NCBI RefSeq assembly: GCF_023008165.1
Contig: NZ_JAKQZA010000004.1
Location: forward strand, 410,337 to 474,336
DNA length: 64,000 nt
Source of the DNA: Kordiimonas laminariae
GTDB lineage: Bacteria > Pseudomonadota > Alphaproteobacteria > Sphingomonadales > Kordiimonadaceae
Direction: 5' to 3'
A program made the translations under genes and the position numbers. The first letter of the stretch is position 1. Every line of letters starts with the position of its first letter. The notes under the pieces were generated by a model. That model was not told the origin of the DNA, did not search any database, and worked only from the letters and a program-made list of their open reading frames with translations. Positions 47,269-55,458 of this stretch are shown piece after piece.

Positions 47269-48396
47269 ATGTCCACAGAAAAGAAAATCAGAGTAGGAAT
47301 TCTTGGCGCCAGTGGTTACACGGGCGCAGATCTTGTTCGCTTGCTTGTTGTTCATCCTAATGTAGAGATTGCGTTATTGACGGCAGAGCGAAAAGCAGGG
47401 TTACCGATTTCAGAGGTATTCCCGCATCTGGTTGGGCTTGACCTCCCTGGCCTTATCTCGATTAACGAGATAGAGTGGCCGGCGGTAGAGCTGGATGTTG
47501 TTTTCTGTGCTCTTCCTCATGCGACTAGTCAGGAAGTAATTAAAGGCTTGTTGCATGCCACCAACCACAGCCTTCTAGATGAGCTTATTATTGAAACCGT
47601 AGGGGATCAGGCCAGCGCTATTAAAGGCGATGTGAAAATCGTTGACCTTTCAGCGGATTTCAGACTGCGTGATACGAATACGTATGCCCAGTGGTACGGC
47701 AGAGAACATCAAGCCACTGAGATTCAGAAAAGAGCAGTTTATGGTCTTCCAGAAATTTACCGAGAGCAAATTAAAGAAGCGGATCTGGTCGCATGCCCGG
47801 GCTGCTATCCAACAGCGGCGCTACTTGCATTAGTACCACTTTTAAAGGCGGGTTTGATTTCTGCCGAAGATATTATCATTGACGCTAAATCAGGGGTATC
47901 CGGGGCAGGGCGTTCTCTTAAGGAAAGCAATTTATTTGTTGAAGTGGCTGAAGCAATGCACCCATACGGTGTTGGCCATCACAGACATATGCCGGAAATT
48001 GAGCAAGAGCTTTCAGTAGCGAACGGTGAGAATGTAAAAATTAGTTTTACACCCCATCTGGTGCCAATGAATAGGGGCGAGCTCGAAACCATCTATGTAA
48101 AACTAAAAGATGATGAAACAGCTGATAGCCTTAAAACAACATTGATGAAGCAATATGCTGATGAACAGTTTGTGACTGTGCTTGATGGTTCAACGATGCC
48201 TGCTACCCGTATGGTACGCGGTTCAAATAACTGTGTACTGAATGTATTTCCAGACCGTATTGATGGTAGAGCCATTGTTGTCGCCGCGATTGATAATTTG
48301 GTTAAAGGTTCCTCTGGTCAAGCAATTCAAAACATGAACCTTATGCTTGGTCTGGATGAAAATACTGGCCTCATGCAAGCTCCAATGTTCCCGTAA
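47269..48396 (+). CDS. argC: N-acetyl-gamma-glutamyl-phosphate reductase
   Basis: Third step of arginine synthesis, NADPH-dependent reduction of N-acetylglutamyl phosphate. The 375-residue protein has the Rossmann motif GILGASGYTGADLVRLL at the N-terminus, FCALPHATSQE, the catalytic Cys in ACPGCYPTAALLAL and the conserved HRHMPEIEQEL. An extra segment (about 107-124) makes it slightly longer than average. The carbonic anhydrase-like gene begins 3 bp after its stop, so they form an operon. Confidence 0.97.
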   Translation: MSTEKKIRVGILGASGYTGADLVRLLVVHPNVEIALLTAERKAGLPISEVFPHLVGLDLPGLISINEIEWPAVELDVVFCALPHATSQEVIKGLLHATNHSLLDELIIETVGDQASAIKGDVKIVDLSADFRLRDTNTYAQWYGREHQATEIQKRAVYGLPEIYREQIKEADLVACPGCYPTAALLALVPLLKAGLISAEDIIIDAKSGVSGAGRSLKESNLFVEVAEAMHPYGVGHHRHMPEIEQELSVANGENVKISFTPHLVPMNRGELETIYVKLKDDETADSLKTTLMKQYADEQFVTVLDGSTMPATRMVRGSNNCVLNVFPDRIDGRAIVVAAIDNLVKGSSGQAIQNMNLMLGLDENTGLMQAPMFP

Positions 48397-48399
48397 GTT

Positions 48400-48987
48400 A
48401 TGACCAAAGCATTTCCACTTTACAAAGATACTTCTTTGGGAGGGCGAGTAACGCCCTTTCAGGGTAAGTGGCCGTCTATAGATGACAGTGCCTATGTTTT
48501 TCACGGCGCTCAGGTTGTTGGTGATGTCACTATTGGGGCGCAATCCAGTATCTGGCATAACTGCGTGCTAAGGGGCGATGTGAACCATATCAAAATTGGT
48601 ACACGCTCCAATATTCAAGATGGTAGTGTCATTCATGTAAGCACTCATACATTCCCAACAATTATAGGTAATGATGTTCTCGTTGCTCATATGGCTATGC
48701 TACACGGTTGCACACTTATGGATAATGCATTTGTTGGGATGGGATGTATCGTTATGGATAACGTTACAATTGAACCTGACGGCATGCTTGCAGCAGGTGC
48801 CATGCTCACACCTGGTAAAAAAGTTGGCAAAGCTGAACTTTGGGTAGGGCGGCCAGCCACGTTCTTAAGGTACCTGACCGATGAAGAACTCGAAAAAAAT
48901 CGAGGTATGGCAGAGCATTACCGCAAAATTGCTGAACAACATAGATTGGATTCCATCGGGCAGGTTGCAGACAAGCCATACCCATAA
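48400..48987 (+). CDS. Gamma-class carbonic anhydrase-like protein
   Basis: Left-handed beta-helix trimer of the gamma carbonic anhydrase/CaiE-like group. The 195 residues show hexapeptide repeats from about residue 40 ([36 protein letters not shown]), and the metal histidines can be read in [23 protein letters not shown]. It lacks an N-terminal signal. In alphaproteobacteria such proteins are related to complex I gamma-CA subunits of mitochondria. It follows argC by 3 bp. Confidence 0.92.
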   Translation: MTKAFPLYKDTSLGGRVTPFQGKWPSIDDSAYVFHGAQVVGDVTIGAQSSIWHNCVLRGDVNHIKIGTRSNIQDGSVIHVSTHTFPTIIGNDVLVAHMAMLHGCTLMDNAFVGMGCIVMDNVTIEPDGMLAAGAMLTPGKKVGKAELWVGRPATFLRYLTDEELEKNRGMAEHYRKIAEQHRLDSIGQVADKPYP

Positions 48988-49085
48988 ATAATTACCATTT
49001 TTGTTGCCTTTTTAGCCTTGCACCATTAGCAATTGCACCCACATTACAGTTAGTCTTTTTATGTAATTTGTCAGGAAGTAGTATT

Positions 49086-49685
49086 ATGTCTTTTGAACTA
49101 CCTGCGCTGCCATATGCGCAAGATGCCCTCGCTCCACACATTTCAGCAGAAACACTTAGCTTTCACCACGGTAAACACCACAATGCTTATGTTGTGAACC
49201 TGAACGGCCTTATTGAAGGCACGGAGTATGCTGAGATGTCTCTTGAAGATATCATGAAAGCAACAGCAGGTGATGCTTCTAAAGCTGGCGTTTTCAATAA
49301 TGCTGCTCAAATCTGGAACCACACATTCTATTGGCATTCTATGGCTCCAAATGGTGGTGGTAAGCCAACTGGCGCTTTAGCTGCTAAAATTGATGAAGAT
49401 TTCGGTTCTTTCGACGCTTTTGTTGAAGCTTTCAAGGCAGCCGGCGCTACGCAGTTTGGCTCAGGTTGGGCTTGGCTGGTACTAAAGGACGGCAAGCTTG
49501 AAGTTGTAAAAACACCGAACGCAGAATGCCCACTAACCGACGGTGCAACACCACTTCTTACAATGGATGTTTGGGAACATGCTTATTATATTGATTTCCA
49601 AAACCGCCGCCCTGATTACATCAGTACTTTCCTAAGCGACCTAGTAAACTGGGAATTCGCTGCTGCAAACTTTGAAGTTGCATAA
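49086..49685 (+). CDS. sodB: Iron superoxide dismutase
   Basis: Dismutates superoxide in the cytosol. The 199 residues show [19 protein letters not shown], metal ligands His27 in SFHHGKHH, His in [10 protein letters not shown], and Asp/His in [11 protein letters not shown]. The [11 protein letters not shown] segment, with Gln at the outer-sphere position, indicates an Fe type. The ATG at 49086 has AGGA upstream; an in-frame TTG at 49068 would add six odd residues. It ends at a shared terminator. Confidence 0.97.
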   Translation: MSFELPALPYAQDALAPHISAETLSFHHGKHHNAYVVNLNGLIEGTEYAEMSLEDIMKATAGDASKAGVFNNAAQIWNHTFYWHSMAPNGGGKPTGALAAKIDEDFGSFDAFVEAFKAAGATQFGSGWAWLVLKDGKLEVVKTPNAECPLTDGATPLLTMDVWEHAYYIDFQNRRPDYISTFLSDLVNWEFAAANFEVA

Positions 49686-49710
49686 GTACTGAACTATGAT
49701 CCATCAAAAG

Positions 49711-49741
49711 AAAAGGGGCTTCGAGGAGCCCCTTTTTTATT
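49711..49741. terminator. Bidirectional terminator between sodB and the PuuD-like gene
   Basis: Stem AAAAGGGGCT (49711-49720) / AGCCCCTTTT (49727-49736) with loop TCGAGG. T-runs occur on both strands, so it serves both converging genes. Confidence 0.9.
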
Positions 49742-49760
49742 TCTCAAATCGCTTAAAGGC

Positions 49761-50345
49761 TTAGAAAGCTAAACCGTGGCTTTGTCCTGCCATGCAGAGC
49801 AACATAGGAATAGATAGCAGCGTATTTGTACGGCTAAATAGCATTGCTTTCTTTGCTGCAGCAGGCTTAGCATCCGCATCTGCTTCAACAATACCCAGTG
49901 CAACCTTCTGATTTGGCCAGATAATAAACCACACGTTAAACCACATGATAATTGCGAGATACATACCTATACCGATAAGGCGGAAGCCTTCAGACAGCAT
50001 GAAAGCATCATGAGCGTAGCCATTAACCGTTGCGAGCCATAGGCCGGTAGCAAGTGTTAGCATAGCGCCCCAGCGGAACCAGAATAATGCTTTAGGTGCG
50101 ATGTGTTTCCCAATAGCGGGCTTCAGCTCATCCGGAATTTCCGGCATTGTTGGTATCTGTACGAAGTTGAAGTACCAAAGCAAACCAATCCACATAACGC
50201 CAGCAAGAATATGCAAATAGCGGGCGTAGAAGGCTTGGTCAAAGCCGAATTCAGCAAACCAGCCTGACTGTGCAGCTATCAGAACGATTGTAAGTACAAA
50301 ACCTGCAATAACGGTATTTTGTAAAGATCCTAGAATCTTTTCCAT
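49761..50345 (-). CDS. PuuD/urate-hydroxylase-like membrane domain protein
   Basis: Integral membrane protein of 194 residues matching the N-terminal membrane part of PuuD (cytochrome c-linked urate oxidase family) without the cytochrome c tail. Features are YARYLHILAGVMWIGLLWYFNFVQIP, of which HILAGVMWIGLLWYFN is the clearest block, then RWGAMLTLATGLWLA, MYLAIIMWFNVWFIIWPNQ and SRTNTLLSIPML. Four to five spans are visible. Stand-alone forms are common in alphaproteobacteria, and their activity is not established. It stands alone. Confidence 0.88.
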   Translation of the reverse strand: MEKILGSLQNTVIAGFVLTIVLIAAQSGWFAEFGFDQAFYARYLHILAGVMWIGLLWYFNFVQIPTMPEIPDELKPAIGKHIAPKALFWFRWGAMLTLATGLWLATVNGYAHDAFMLSEGFRLIGIGMYLAIIMWFNVWFIIWPNQKVALGIVEADADAKPAAAKKAMLFSRTNTLLSIPMLLCMAGQSHGLAF

Positions 50346-50508
50346 ATAAAACTCCCCTTTATGTTGTCCCCTAAGACGTAAAAAGCGTAACCGCGATATG
50401 GGGGATGCTCAAGAAAAAATGGCTAATTTCAAAGGGATTAGAGATTTTAATACCTAATCACTCTGAATTTTCTTGAAATATTGGGAGCAACCAACCATTT
50501 TGCGCGAC

Positions 50509-51348
50509 ATGTCAGAGCCAATAAATACATTCGAGTATTGTCGGGAAATAGTGAACAAGGATGACCGAGACAGGTACCTTGCGACTATTTTCGCGCCATC
50601 TTCACTTCAGAACCAATTATGGGCCCTTTGGGCCTTTAATCAGGAAGTTGCCAAGGTCAGAGAAAACGTTTCTGAGGCAATGCTGGGAGAAATTCGTCTT
50701 CAATGGTGGGCTGACGCTATTGAAGAAGTGAAAAGTGGGGCTGTAAGGGAACATCCGGTATGCCAGGCGCTTAATGAAGCAAGCTTGAATGAAAGTACGC
50801 TTGATTTACTGACAGAAACTATCGCAGCTCGTAAACTAGATGTATTTGATGAAGGGCCCGCCGACTTCGCTGCCTTATGTGATTACGCCGACGGTGTTGG
50901 TGGAGCCTTGCAGGAAGTTTCATACAGAATTCTTGCAGTAGACGCTTTAGTGGAAGCGGGTATTAGTGCATCCAGAGCCCTGGGGCAAGCCTGGACCATG
51001 CTTGGTCTTGTAAGGGCCTTACCATTCCATTGGCAAGCAGGGCGCAGTTATATGCCCGCTTCGGTTAAGGAAGGAATGCACTTACCAGACCCAGAGCAAG
51101 CGTTTAATCAGTTAAAGCCCACAATCGAACGCATGCTGAATTATACGCGTCAACAACTGGACGAGTGCAAAAAGCTCATAAAGACTTTAGATAAAAACCA
51201 GCGAAAGTTATTTGTGCCAATCGCTCTGGTGGAGCTATATCTGAATACTCTTGATAAGGCTGGTAATAATCCCTTTGAGACACCGCCGTTTGAAGCTAGT
51301 GAGCTTAGAAAACTTTGGAAGTTATTTGCCTTTAAGTTAACTGCATAA
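50509..51348 (+). CDS. Squalene/phytoene-synthase-fold protein, NDUFAF6-like
   Basis: The fold is that of squalene/phytoene synthases, but the sequence resembles the complex I assembly factor NDUFAF6. The segment ALWAFNQEVAKVRENVSEAM followed by IRLQWWADAI replaces the Asp-rich substrate motifs of true synthases. The 279-residue form from ATG 50509 begins SEPINTFEYCREIVNKDDRDRYLATIF (CREIVNKDDRDRYL is the useful part). A TTG at 50473 is an alternative start. No carotenoid or hopanoid genes are adjacent, which favours the assembly-factor reading. Confidence 0.86.
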   Translation: MSEPINTFEYCREIVNKDDRDRYLATIFAPSSLQNQLWALWAFNQEVAKVRENVSEAMLGEIRLQWWADAIEEVKSGAVREHPVCQALNEASLNESTLDLLTETIAARKLDVFDEGPADFAALCDYADGVGGALQEVSYRILAVDALVEAGISASRALGQAWTMLGLVRALPFHWQAGRSYMPASVKEGMHLPDPEQAFNQLKPTIERMLNYTRQQLDECKKLIKTLDKNQRKLFVPIALVELYLNTLDKAGNNPFETPPFEASELRKLWKLFAFKLTA

Positions 51349-51349
51349 C

Positions 51350-51380
51350 CAAGAAAAGCGCACACGATGCCGTGTACGCT
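51350..51380 (-). terminator. Rho-independent terminator for the 61-aa gene
   Basis: On the minus strand, the stem AGCGTACACG / CGTGTGCGCT (51371-51380 and 51357-51366, one mismatch) is followed by TTTTCTT. It lies just after the squalene-synthase-fold gene on the other strand. Confidence 0.65.
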
Positions 51381-51409
51381 TATTAATCGTCTACACCCGC
51401 GCTAAACAG

Positions 51410-51595
51410 CTAGGCTTGAATGTCTACCTGTTCACCAACACCAGGCTGTGTATCGCTCGGTTCAGCTTCTCGGCGTTCGATTGATGAATCTTCTACAGCT
51501 CTACGCTCAGCCACAGCAGATTCAATAGAACCGGCTCGACCAGAAGAAACAACTTGTTGGCTGCTCGCATTAGCAGCACCTTGAATATCTACCAT
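51410..51595 (-). CDS. Small hypothetical protein (61 aa)
   Basis: I do not recognise this protein. It is polar, with no signal or membrane segment. It begins MVDIQGAANASSQQVVSSG and ends GVGEQVDIQA, so VDIQ occurs at both ends. The middle is rich in Arg/Glu (AVAERRAVEDSSIERREAE) and is probably helical. Support for being a gene: GGAG 9 nt before the ATG, a terminator 30 bp after the stop, and a leader with two inverted repeats. It is divergent from the TPR lipoprotein gene. Confidence 0.62.
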   Translation of the reverse strand: MVDIQGAANASSQQVVSSGRAGSIESAVAERRAVEDSSIERREAEPSDTQPGVGEQVDIQA

Positions 51596-51610
51596 TTTAG
51601 TGCTCCATCT

Positions 51611-51635
51611 GCGTGTGTTTACCCATTACACACGC
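51611..51635 (-). promoter_or_regulatory. Leader inverted repeat upstream of the 61-aa gene
   Basis: Perfect arms GCGTGTGT (51611-51618) and ACACACGC (51628-51635) with a 9-nt loop, ending a few nucleotides before the GATGGAG ribosome-binding site on the minus strand. RNA hairpin or operator. Confidence 0.5.
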
Positions 51636-51642
51636 TCTCTCA

Positions 51643-51659
51643 GCTAAGATAATCTTAGC
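51643..51659. promoter_or_regulatory. 17-bp palindrome in the divergent promoter region
   Basis: GCTAAGAT (51643-51650) and ATCTTAGC (51652-51659) around a single central base. It looks like a regulator-binding site for the 61-aa gene, the TPR lipoprotein gene, or both. Confidence 0.45.
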
Positions 51660-51771
51660 ACAACATGCTCATTTATTCTAATTTTACCTGCTCTATAGGC
51701 GTCTATTGCGGTTTTCAAAGCAGAAGAAGCTGCTAGTATGGATGAAAATCATGGAAATTTAGGTCGGAAAT

Positions 51772-52641
51772 TTGATTAAAATTTTATCTAAGCGAATCAA
51801 TATAGCTGTATTAGCCGTTTGTATTAGTGCTTGTTCTTCCAATCCTCATCCTGTTCGAACTACTCAGGAGGAGGGCATTATCTCCGCGAGAGCTAGAAAT
51901 GAGTTGGCAATAGAAAACCCGGAGGGCCTTGTTCGAGTAGGCGAGGGCTTTGAAAAATCAGGAAACCTGACAGGGGCATTAAACCTATATGGGCAAGCTA
52001 TAAGCGCGGCCCCAGATCTGATTAATGCCAGAATTGCTTATGCAAGAGTTACAGCCAAGCTTGGGCAGTCGAACCGTGCATTAGCGATGCTTGATGCCAT
52101 TCCTTTGGAAGAGAGAACTAATCCATATATTTCATATGAAAAATCTGGAATTTTTATTACTAAACGCGATTATGACAGTGCTCTTTCCACCCTTCAGCCT
52201 TTGATTGATCAATCAAAGCTATCCGAGCCGCAGCATATGCTTCGTGCAGCCAAGTTGTTATTTTTATCTGAGCGAGTAGAAGGGGGTAGAGCGCTTTTAG
52301 CTCAAGCAATTAACCAGACACCTCACAATGGTCTATATACACAGAGTTTAGCTTTTTCGTACGCTCTCTCAGGGGATTATAAAACAGCTATTTCCTTAAT
52401 TCAGCAATCATTAGATAAGCCATCAGCGAAAGAAAGTGGTCGGTTAGCTTTAGCGCTGGTTTATGCGTTGTCAGGTCAAATTAATCAGGCATTAGAATTC
52501 CATCTGGGAACGTTGAACCGGGAAGATTTAACAAATCAAAGACTTTTTTATCGTGCTTTGAGCTATTTAAATGCCAAAGAAATGGCAGAGGCTGTTTTTT
52601 TTGGACAATTACCAGCAGACATATATGAACGACTGGATTAA
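51772..52641 (+). CDS. TPR-repeat lipoprotein
   Basis: Exported lipoprotein of 289 residues with tetratricopeptide repeats. The start is a TTG at 51772, chosen because it opens a lipoprotein signal (IKILSKRINIAVLAVCISAC, Cys21). TPR units start at about residue 60 (GNLTGALNLYGQAISAAPDLINARIAYA; key residues in the W-LG-Y-A-P positions) and continue through the SDYKTAISLIQQSL-like SGDYKTAISLIQQSL. This layout resembles TadD-type Flp-pilus proteins, but no tad genes are near, so the role is unknown. Confidence 0.82.
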   Translation: MIKILSKRINIAVLAVCISACSSNPHPVRTTQEEGIISARARNELAIENPEGLVRVGEGFEKSGNLTGALNLYGQAISAAPDLINARIAYARVTAKLGQSNRALAMLDAIPLEERTNPYISYEKSGIFITKRDYDSALSTLQPLIDQSKLSEPQHMLRAAKLLFLSERVEGGRALLAQAINQTPHNGLYTQSLAFSYALSGDYKTAISLIQQSLDKPSAKESGRLALALVYALSGQINQALEFHLGTLNREDLTNQRLFYRALSYLNAKEMAEAVFFGQLPADIYERLD

Positions 52642-52728
52642 GTGGTTGACCGCGTCAAATTGCATCTTGCTTAAGGTGCTTTGTACAGTTAATCAGACGC
52701 CAAGCTTATTTATTGAAAAGGACATGCT

Positions 52729-53019
52729 GTGAAATCCTGCAAAAATATGATGGAAGTACGAGAGGAAATTGATCGCGTTGATAGATTAATAGTTCCGCTG
52801 CTTCTTGAACGTCTGGAATATATTAAACAAGCTGGTGGAATAAAAGCGGACCGTAATGCTGTACGTGATGAATGGCGAATTGAGGATGTTGTGTCTAAAG
52901 CTAAGCAAACTGCTCAGGGCCTAGATGGAGACTTAAATTACATCAACGATATATACCGTCATTTGATTGAGTGGAGTATAAATCATGAGTTTGATGTGTG
53001 GGATAATAAGCATCCATAG
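52729..53019 (+). CDS. Chorismate mutase (AroQ class)
   Basis: Stand-alone helical mutase converting chorismate to prephenate, or a PchB-like pyruvate-lyase relative. The 96 residues show REEIDRVDRLIVPLLLERLEYI and KADRNAVRDEWRIEDVV, with the Arg, Lys and Glu positions of the AroQ active site visible. The start is GTG with AAAAGGA 8 bp upstream. It is followed by a terminator. No other aromatic-pathway gene is close. Confidence 0.88.
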   Translation: MKSCKNMMEVREEIDRVDRLIVPLLLERLEYIKQAGGIKADRNAVRDEWRIEDVVSKAKQTAQGLDGDLNYINDIYRHLIEWSINHEFDVWDNKHP

Positions 53020-53046
53020 AGACAGCGCAAAGCTAAGTACTTAAGA

Positions 53047-53086
53047 TAAAGCGACTAAGAGAAAACTCTAGTCGCTTTATTTATAT
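53047..53086 (+). terminator. Rho-independent terminator after the chorismate mutase gene
   Basis: Stem AAAGCGACTAAGAG / CTCTAGTCGCTTT with one bulged A, loop AAAA and a T-rich tail. Confidence 0.85.
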
Positions 53087-53437
53087 CTATTGAAAAATTC
53101 AAGAGGCGTTGAAATACTATTTGTATGACCAAATAAAGCACAAATAATGACAACTATTAATTTCAAATAATACATAAAGTGCTAAAAACTCTAAAAAATG
53201 TGAATATATTTATATATTTTCTCTCTAAAGCGATTCTGAACTATAAATCCCTACCAAACAGCCTTTGATTGTTTAAGTTATAGCAAAATTTTTCATTTTT
53301 ATGAAAACGTGAATGCTTATTGGTGCGAACACACAACTTTGAACACTTGCTTTTATTTTATCATTGCTAAACTGTACTAATATAGGTAAAGAATTGGTGC
53401 AGCAACCGAGTGTTTATTTTAACGCTTAGGACTGCGC

Positions 53438-53471
53438 GACCCAAAGGGCTACCCCCATCGCCCTTTGGGTC
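53438..53471 (+). ncRNA. Candidate small RNA hairpin with C-rich loop
   Basis: 12-bp perfect stem with an exposed CCCCC loop, the kind of loop used by some alphaproteobacterial small RNAs to pair with ribosome-binding sites. Strand and ends are guesses; no strong -35 box was found. Confidence 0.3.
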
Positions 53472-53491
53472 AACTTATATTTGCTTCATAC

Positions 53492-53526
53492 AAAAAAATG
53501 GCAGCTCAAGCATAGCGTGGCTGCCA
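53492..53526 (-). terminator. Rho-independent terminator after amtB
   Basis: On the minus strand: stem TGGCAGC / GCTGCCA (53520-53526 and 53499-53505), followed by TTTTTTTG. Confidence 0.8.
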
Positions 53527-53549
53527 AGTTAGAAGGGATTTTTTAGGGG

Positions 53550-54872
53550 TTAAAACTTCTGAGAACCTTTCCCAAATTCTGGATATGCTTCCATCCCCAG
53601 TTCGGCTAGATCAGAGCCTCGTTCTTCGTCTTCTTCGTCAAGTCGAATGCCTACTGTTGTTTTAAGGGCAAACCAAGCAATAGCACTTGAAATCGTTACA
53701 AAAATCCCGATAGCTCCGATACCAAGAAGCTGGATAGAAAGGCTGGCTGCGTCATTGGTCAAAGGTACTGCCAAAGTACCCCAAATTCCGCACACCAAGT
53801 GCACAGAGATCGCACCAACAACGTCATCTATCTTTAACTTGTCAAAAAACGGTACTGCAAAAACTACTAATGCGCCACCAACGCCGCCAATAGCTGTCGC
53901 AATAATCGGGGTGGGGGTTAAAGGTTCTGCTGTAATTGATACCAAGCCAGCCAATGCACCATTAAGGATCATTGAGAGATCAACCTTTTTGTAAACAGCT
54001 TTAGTGACCAGCATGGCGGAAACTGCTCCACCGGCCGCTGCCATATTCGTGTTTACAAATATATTGGATACAGAAACCGCATCACCTAAAGACCCTAGTG
54101 CAAGTTGAGAAGCGCCATTAAAACCGAACCAGCCCAGCCAGAGAATAAATGTGCCAAGTGTAGCAAGTGGCATGCTACTGCCAGGCATTGGTTTGATTCT
54201 GCCATCCTTGCTAAAACGGCCAAGGCGTGGCCCGAGAATAAGGGCGCCAACTAACGCGGCCCAGCCGCCGGTAGAGTGTACAAGTGTTGAACCTGCAAAG
54301 TCTTGAAAACCCGCGGCATCTAGCCAGCCGCCACCCCATTTCCAGGCGCCTTGAATTGGATATATGAGACCGGCCAAAACAACAGTAAAGGCTAAGAACG
54401 GGAACAATTTTATACGCTCAGCAACTGTACCAGAAACAATTGAGGCTGTTGTCGCAACAAATACCATTTGAAAGAAGAAATCAGAGCCAGCGGAATAACC
54501 TGTTGGATCAACTTTCGCCCCTTCTACAAGGGTTGCTGTATCGTCAGGGGACCAAAGAGAGAAGAATTGGCCAAAATACCCGCCATCCACACCTGAATAC
54601 ATGAGGTTATAGCCCATCAACATCCACATAATGCATGCAATGGCGTATAGTGAAACGTTCTTAACACATATTTCCGCTACGTTTTTCGTTCGAACTAGCC
54701 CAGCTTCAAGCATAGCAAAGCCAGCTGCCATCCACATAACCAGGAAGCCACCAATTAGGAAAAGAAGAGTGTTGAATATATAGGCAGAATCAGCACTAAC
54801 TGCCAGAGCAGGGGAGGATACAGCGCTGACTGTAACAGCGCCCACCAAAAGTTTTTTTCCATTTAACTTCAT
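53550..54872 (-). CDS. amtB: Ammonium transporter AmtB
   Basis: Trimeric inner-membrane ammonium channel gated by GlnK. The 440 residues have a signal peptide (ending SSPALA) and about eleven spans with the family motifs MWMAAGFAMLEAGLVRTKNV, DFAGSTLVHSTGG (pore His) and AISVHLVCGIWGTLAVPL (second pore His). The ATG at 54872 has GGGAG at ideal spacing; a GTG at 54875 is immediately before it. It follows glnK by 11 bp, and the pair is read from a sigma-54-type promoter. Confidence 0.97.
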   Translation of the reverse strand: MKLNGKKLLVGAVTVSAVSSPALAVSADSAYIFNTLLFLIGGFLVMWMAAGFAMLEAGLVRTKNVAEICVKNVSLYAIACIMWMLMGYNLMYSGVDGGYFGQFFSLWSPDDTATLVEGAKVDPTGYSAGSDFFFQMVFVATTASIVSGTVAERIKLFPFLAFTVVLAGLIYPIQGAWKWGGGWLDAAGFQDFAGSTLVHSTGGWAALVGALILGPRLGRFSKDGRIKPMPGSSMPLATLGTFILWLGWFGFNGASQLALGSLGDAVSVSNIFVNTNMAAAGGAVSAMLVTKAVYKKVDLSMILNGALAGLVSITAEPLTPTPIIATAIGGVGGALVVFAVPFFDKLKIDDVVGAISVHLVCGIWGTLAVPLTNDAASLSIQLLGIGAIGIFVTISSAIAWFALKTTVGIRLDEEDEERGSDLAELGMEAYPEFGKGSQKF

Positions 54873-54883
54873 CACTATACTCC

Positions 54884-55222
54884 CTAAAGCGCTTCAATGC
54901 CGGTTTCGCCGGTCCGGATACGCACAACTTGATTGATATCTAAAACAAAGATCTTTCCATCACCTATCTGGCCGGTCTTGGCTGCTTCCTGTAAAATCTC
55001 AAGAACCTGATCTCCAACATCATCATCTACGGCTACCTCAATCTTTATTTTGGGAAGAAAATGCACTTCATATTCGGCCCCTCTATAGATCTCCCGCTGG
55101 CCGCGCTGACGCCCATACCCCTGAACTTCAGAAACCGTCATGCCGTTAATACCAACTTCGGCGAGCGCATCTCTGACAGGTTCCAGCTTATGAGGTTTAA
55201 TGATCGCGATGATATACTTCAT
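54884..55222 (-). CDS. glnK: Nitrogen regulatory protein P-II (GlnK)
   Basis: Trimeric sensor of glutamine, 2-oxoglutarate and ATP/ADP that blocks AmtB. The ATG at 55222 gives 112 residues and puts the uridylylated tyrosine exactly at 51 (YRGAEYEV), with GGAG before the start. A longer ORF start at 55261 would lie upstream of the expected transcript start. KYIIAIIKPHKLEPVRDAL and the C-loop DGKIFVLDINQVVRIRTGE are typical. It is first in glnK-amtB. Confidence 0.97.
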   Translation of the reverse strand: MKYIIAIIKPHKLEPVRDALAEVGINGMTVSEVQGYGRQRGQREIYRGAEYEVHFLPKIKIEVAVDDDVGDQVLEILQEAAKTGQIGDGKIFVLDINQVVRIRTGETGIEAL

Positions 55223-55252
55223 AATTACTCCAATGATTGTTCGGAGCTTATT

Positions 55253-55270
55253 AGGCACCAACTATGCCAG
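55253..55270 (-). promoter_or_regulatory. Sigma-54 (RpoN) promoter of glnK-amtB
   Basis: On the minus strand, TGGCAT-AGTTG-GTGCC has the -24 GG and -12 GC separated by exactly 10 bp, close to the RpoN consensus. It predicts a start about 20 nt before the glnK ATG at 55222. NtrC control is expected from the gene pair; no clear NtrC site was found. Confidence 0.72.
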
Positions 55271-55458
55271 TTGACATTAATTAATGTTTATCAATGGTTT
55301 ACTTAAATAACCGACATAGCCGCTTATGAGTTAATGTCCATTTATTATGCAATGTCTATTTTTTAATCATAAAGATAAGCTAATGACGACCTGTTAAATT
55401 GATCACTCACTCCAACTCGCAGACTTCGGTAACATAGGCGCAACACCAAGGAGGCTGT

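Larger units (their letters stand above)
53087..53549. other. 463-bp intergenic region without a protein gene; possible small RNA
   Basis: From 53087 to about 53390 the sequence is very AT-rich with no ORF that looks real. A TAATAT box is followed at 53438-53471 by a perfect 12-bp hairpin, GACCCAAAGGGC / GCCCTTTGGGTC, whose 10-nt loop TACCCCCATC is C-rich. The hairpin has no U-tract on either strand. The right end (53492-53526) is the amtB terminator. Confidence 0.5.

Noticed and set aside
53087..53380. CRISPR array or repeat cluster in the AT-rich gap
   Set aside because: No direct repeats of regular spacing are visible; it is simply AT-rich.
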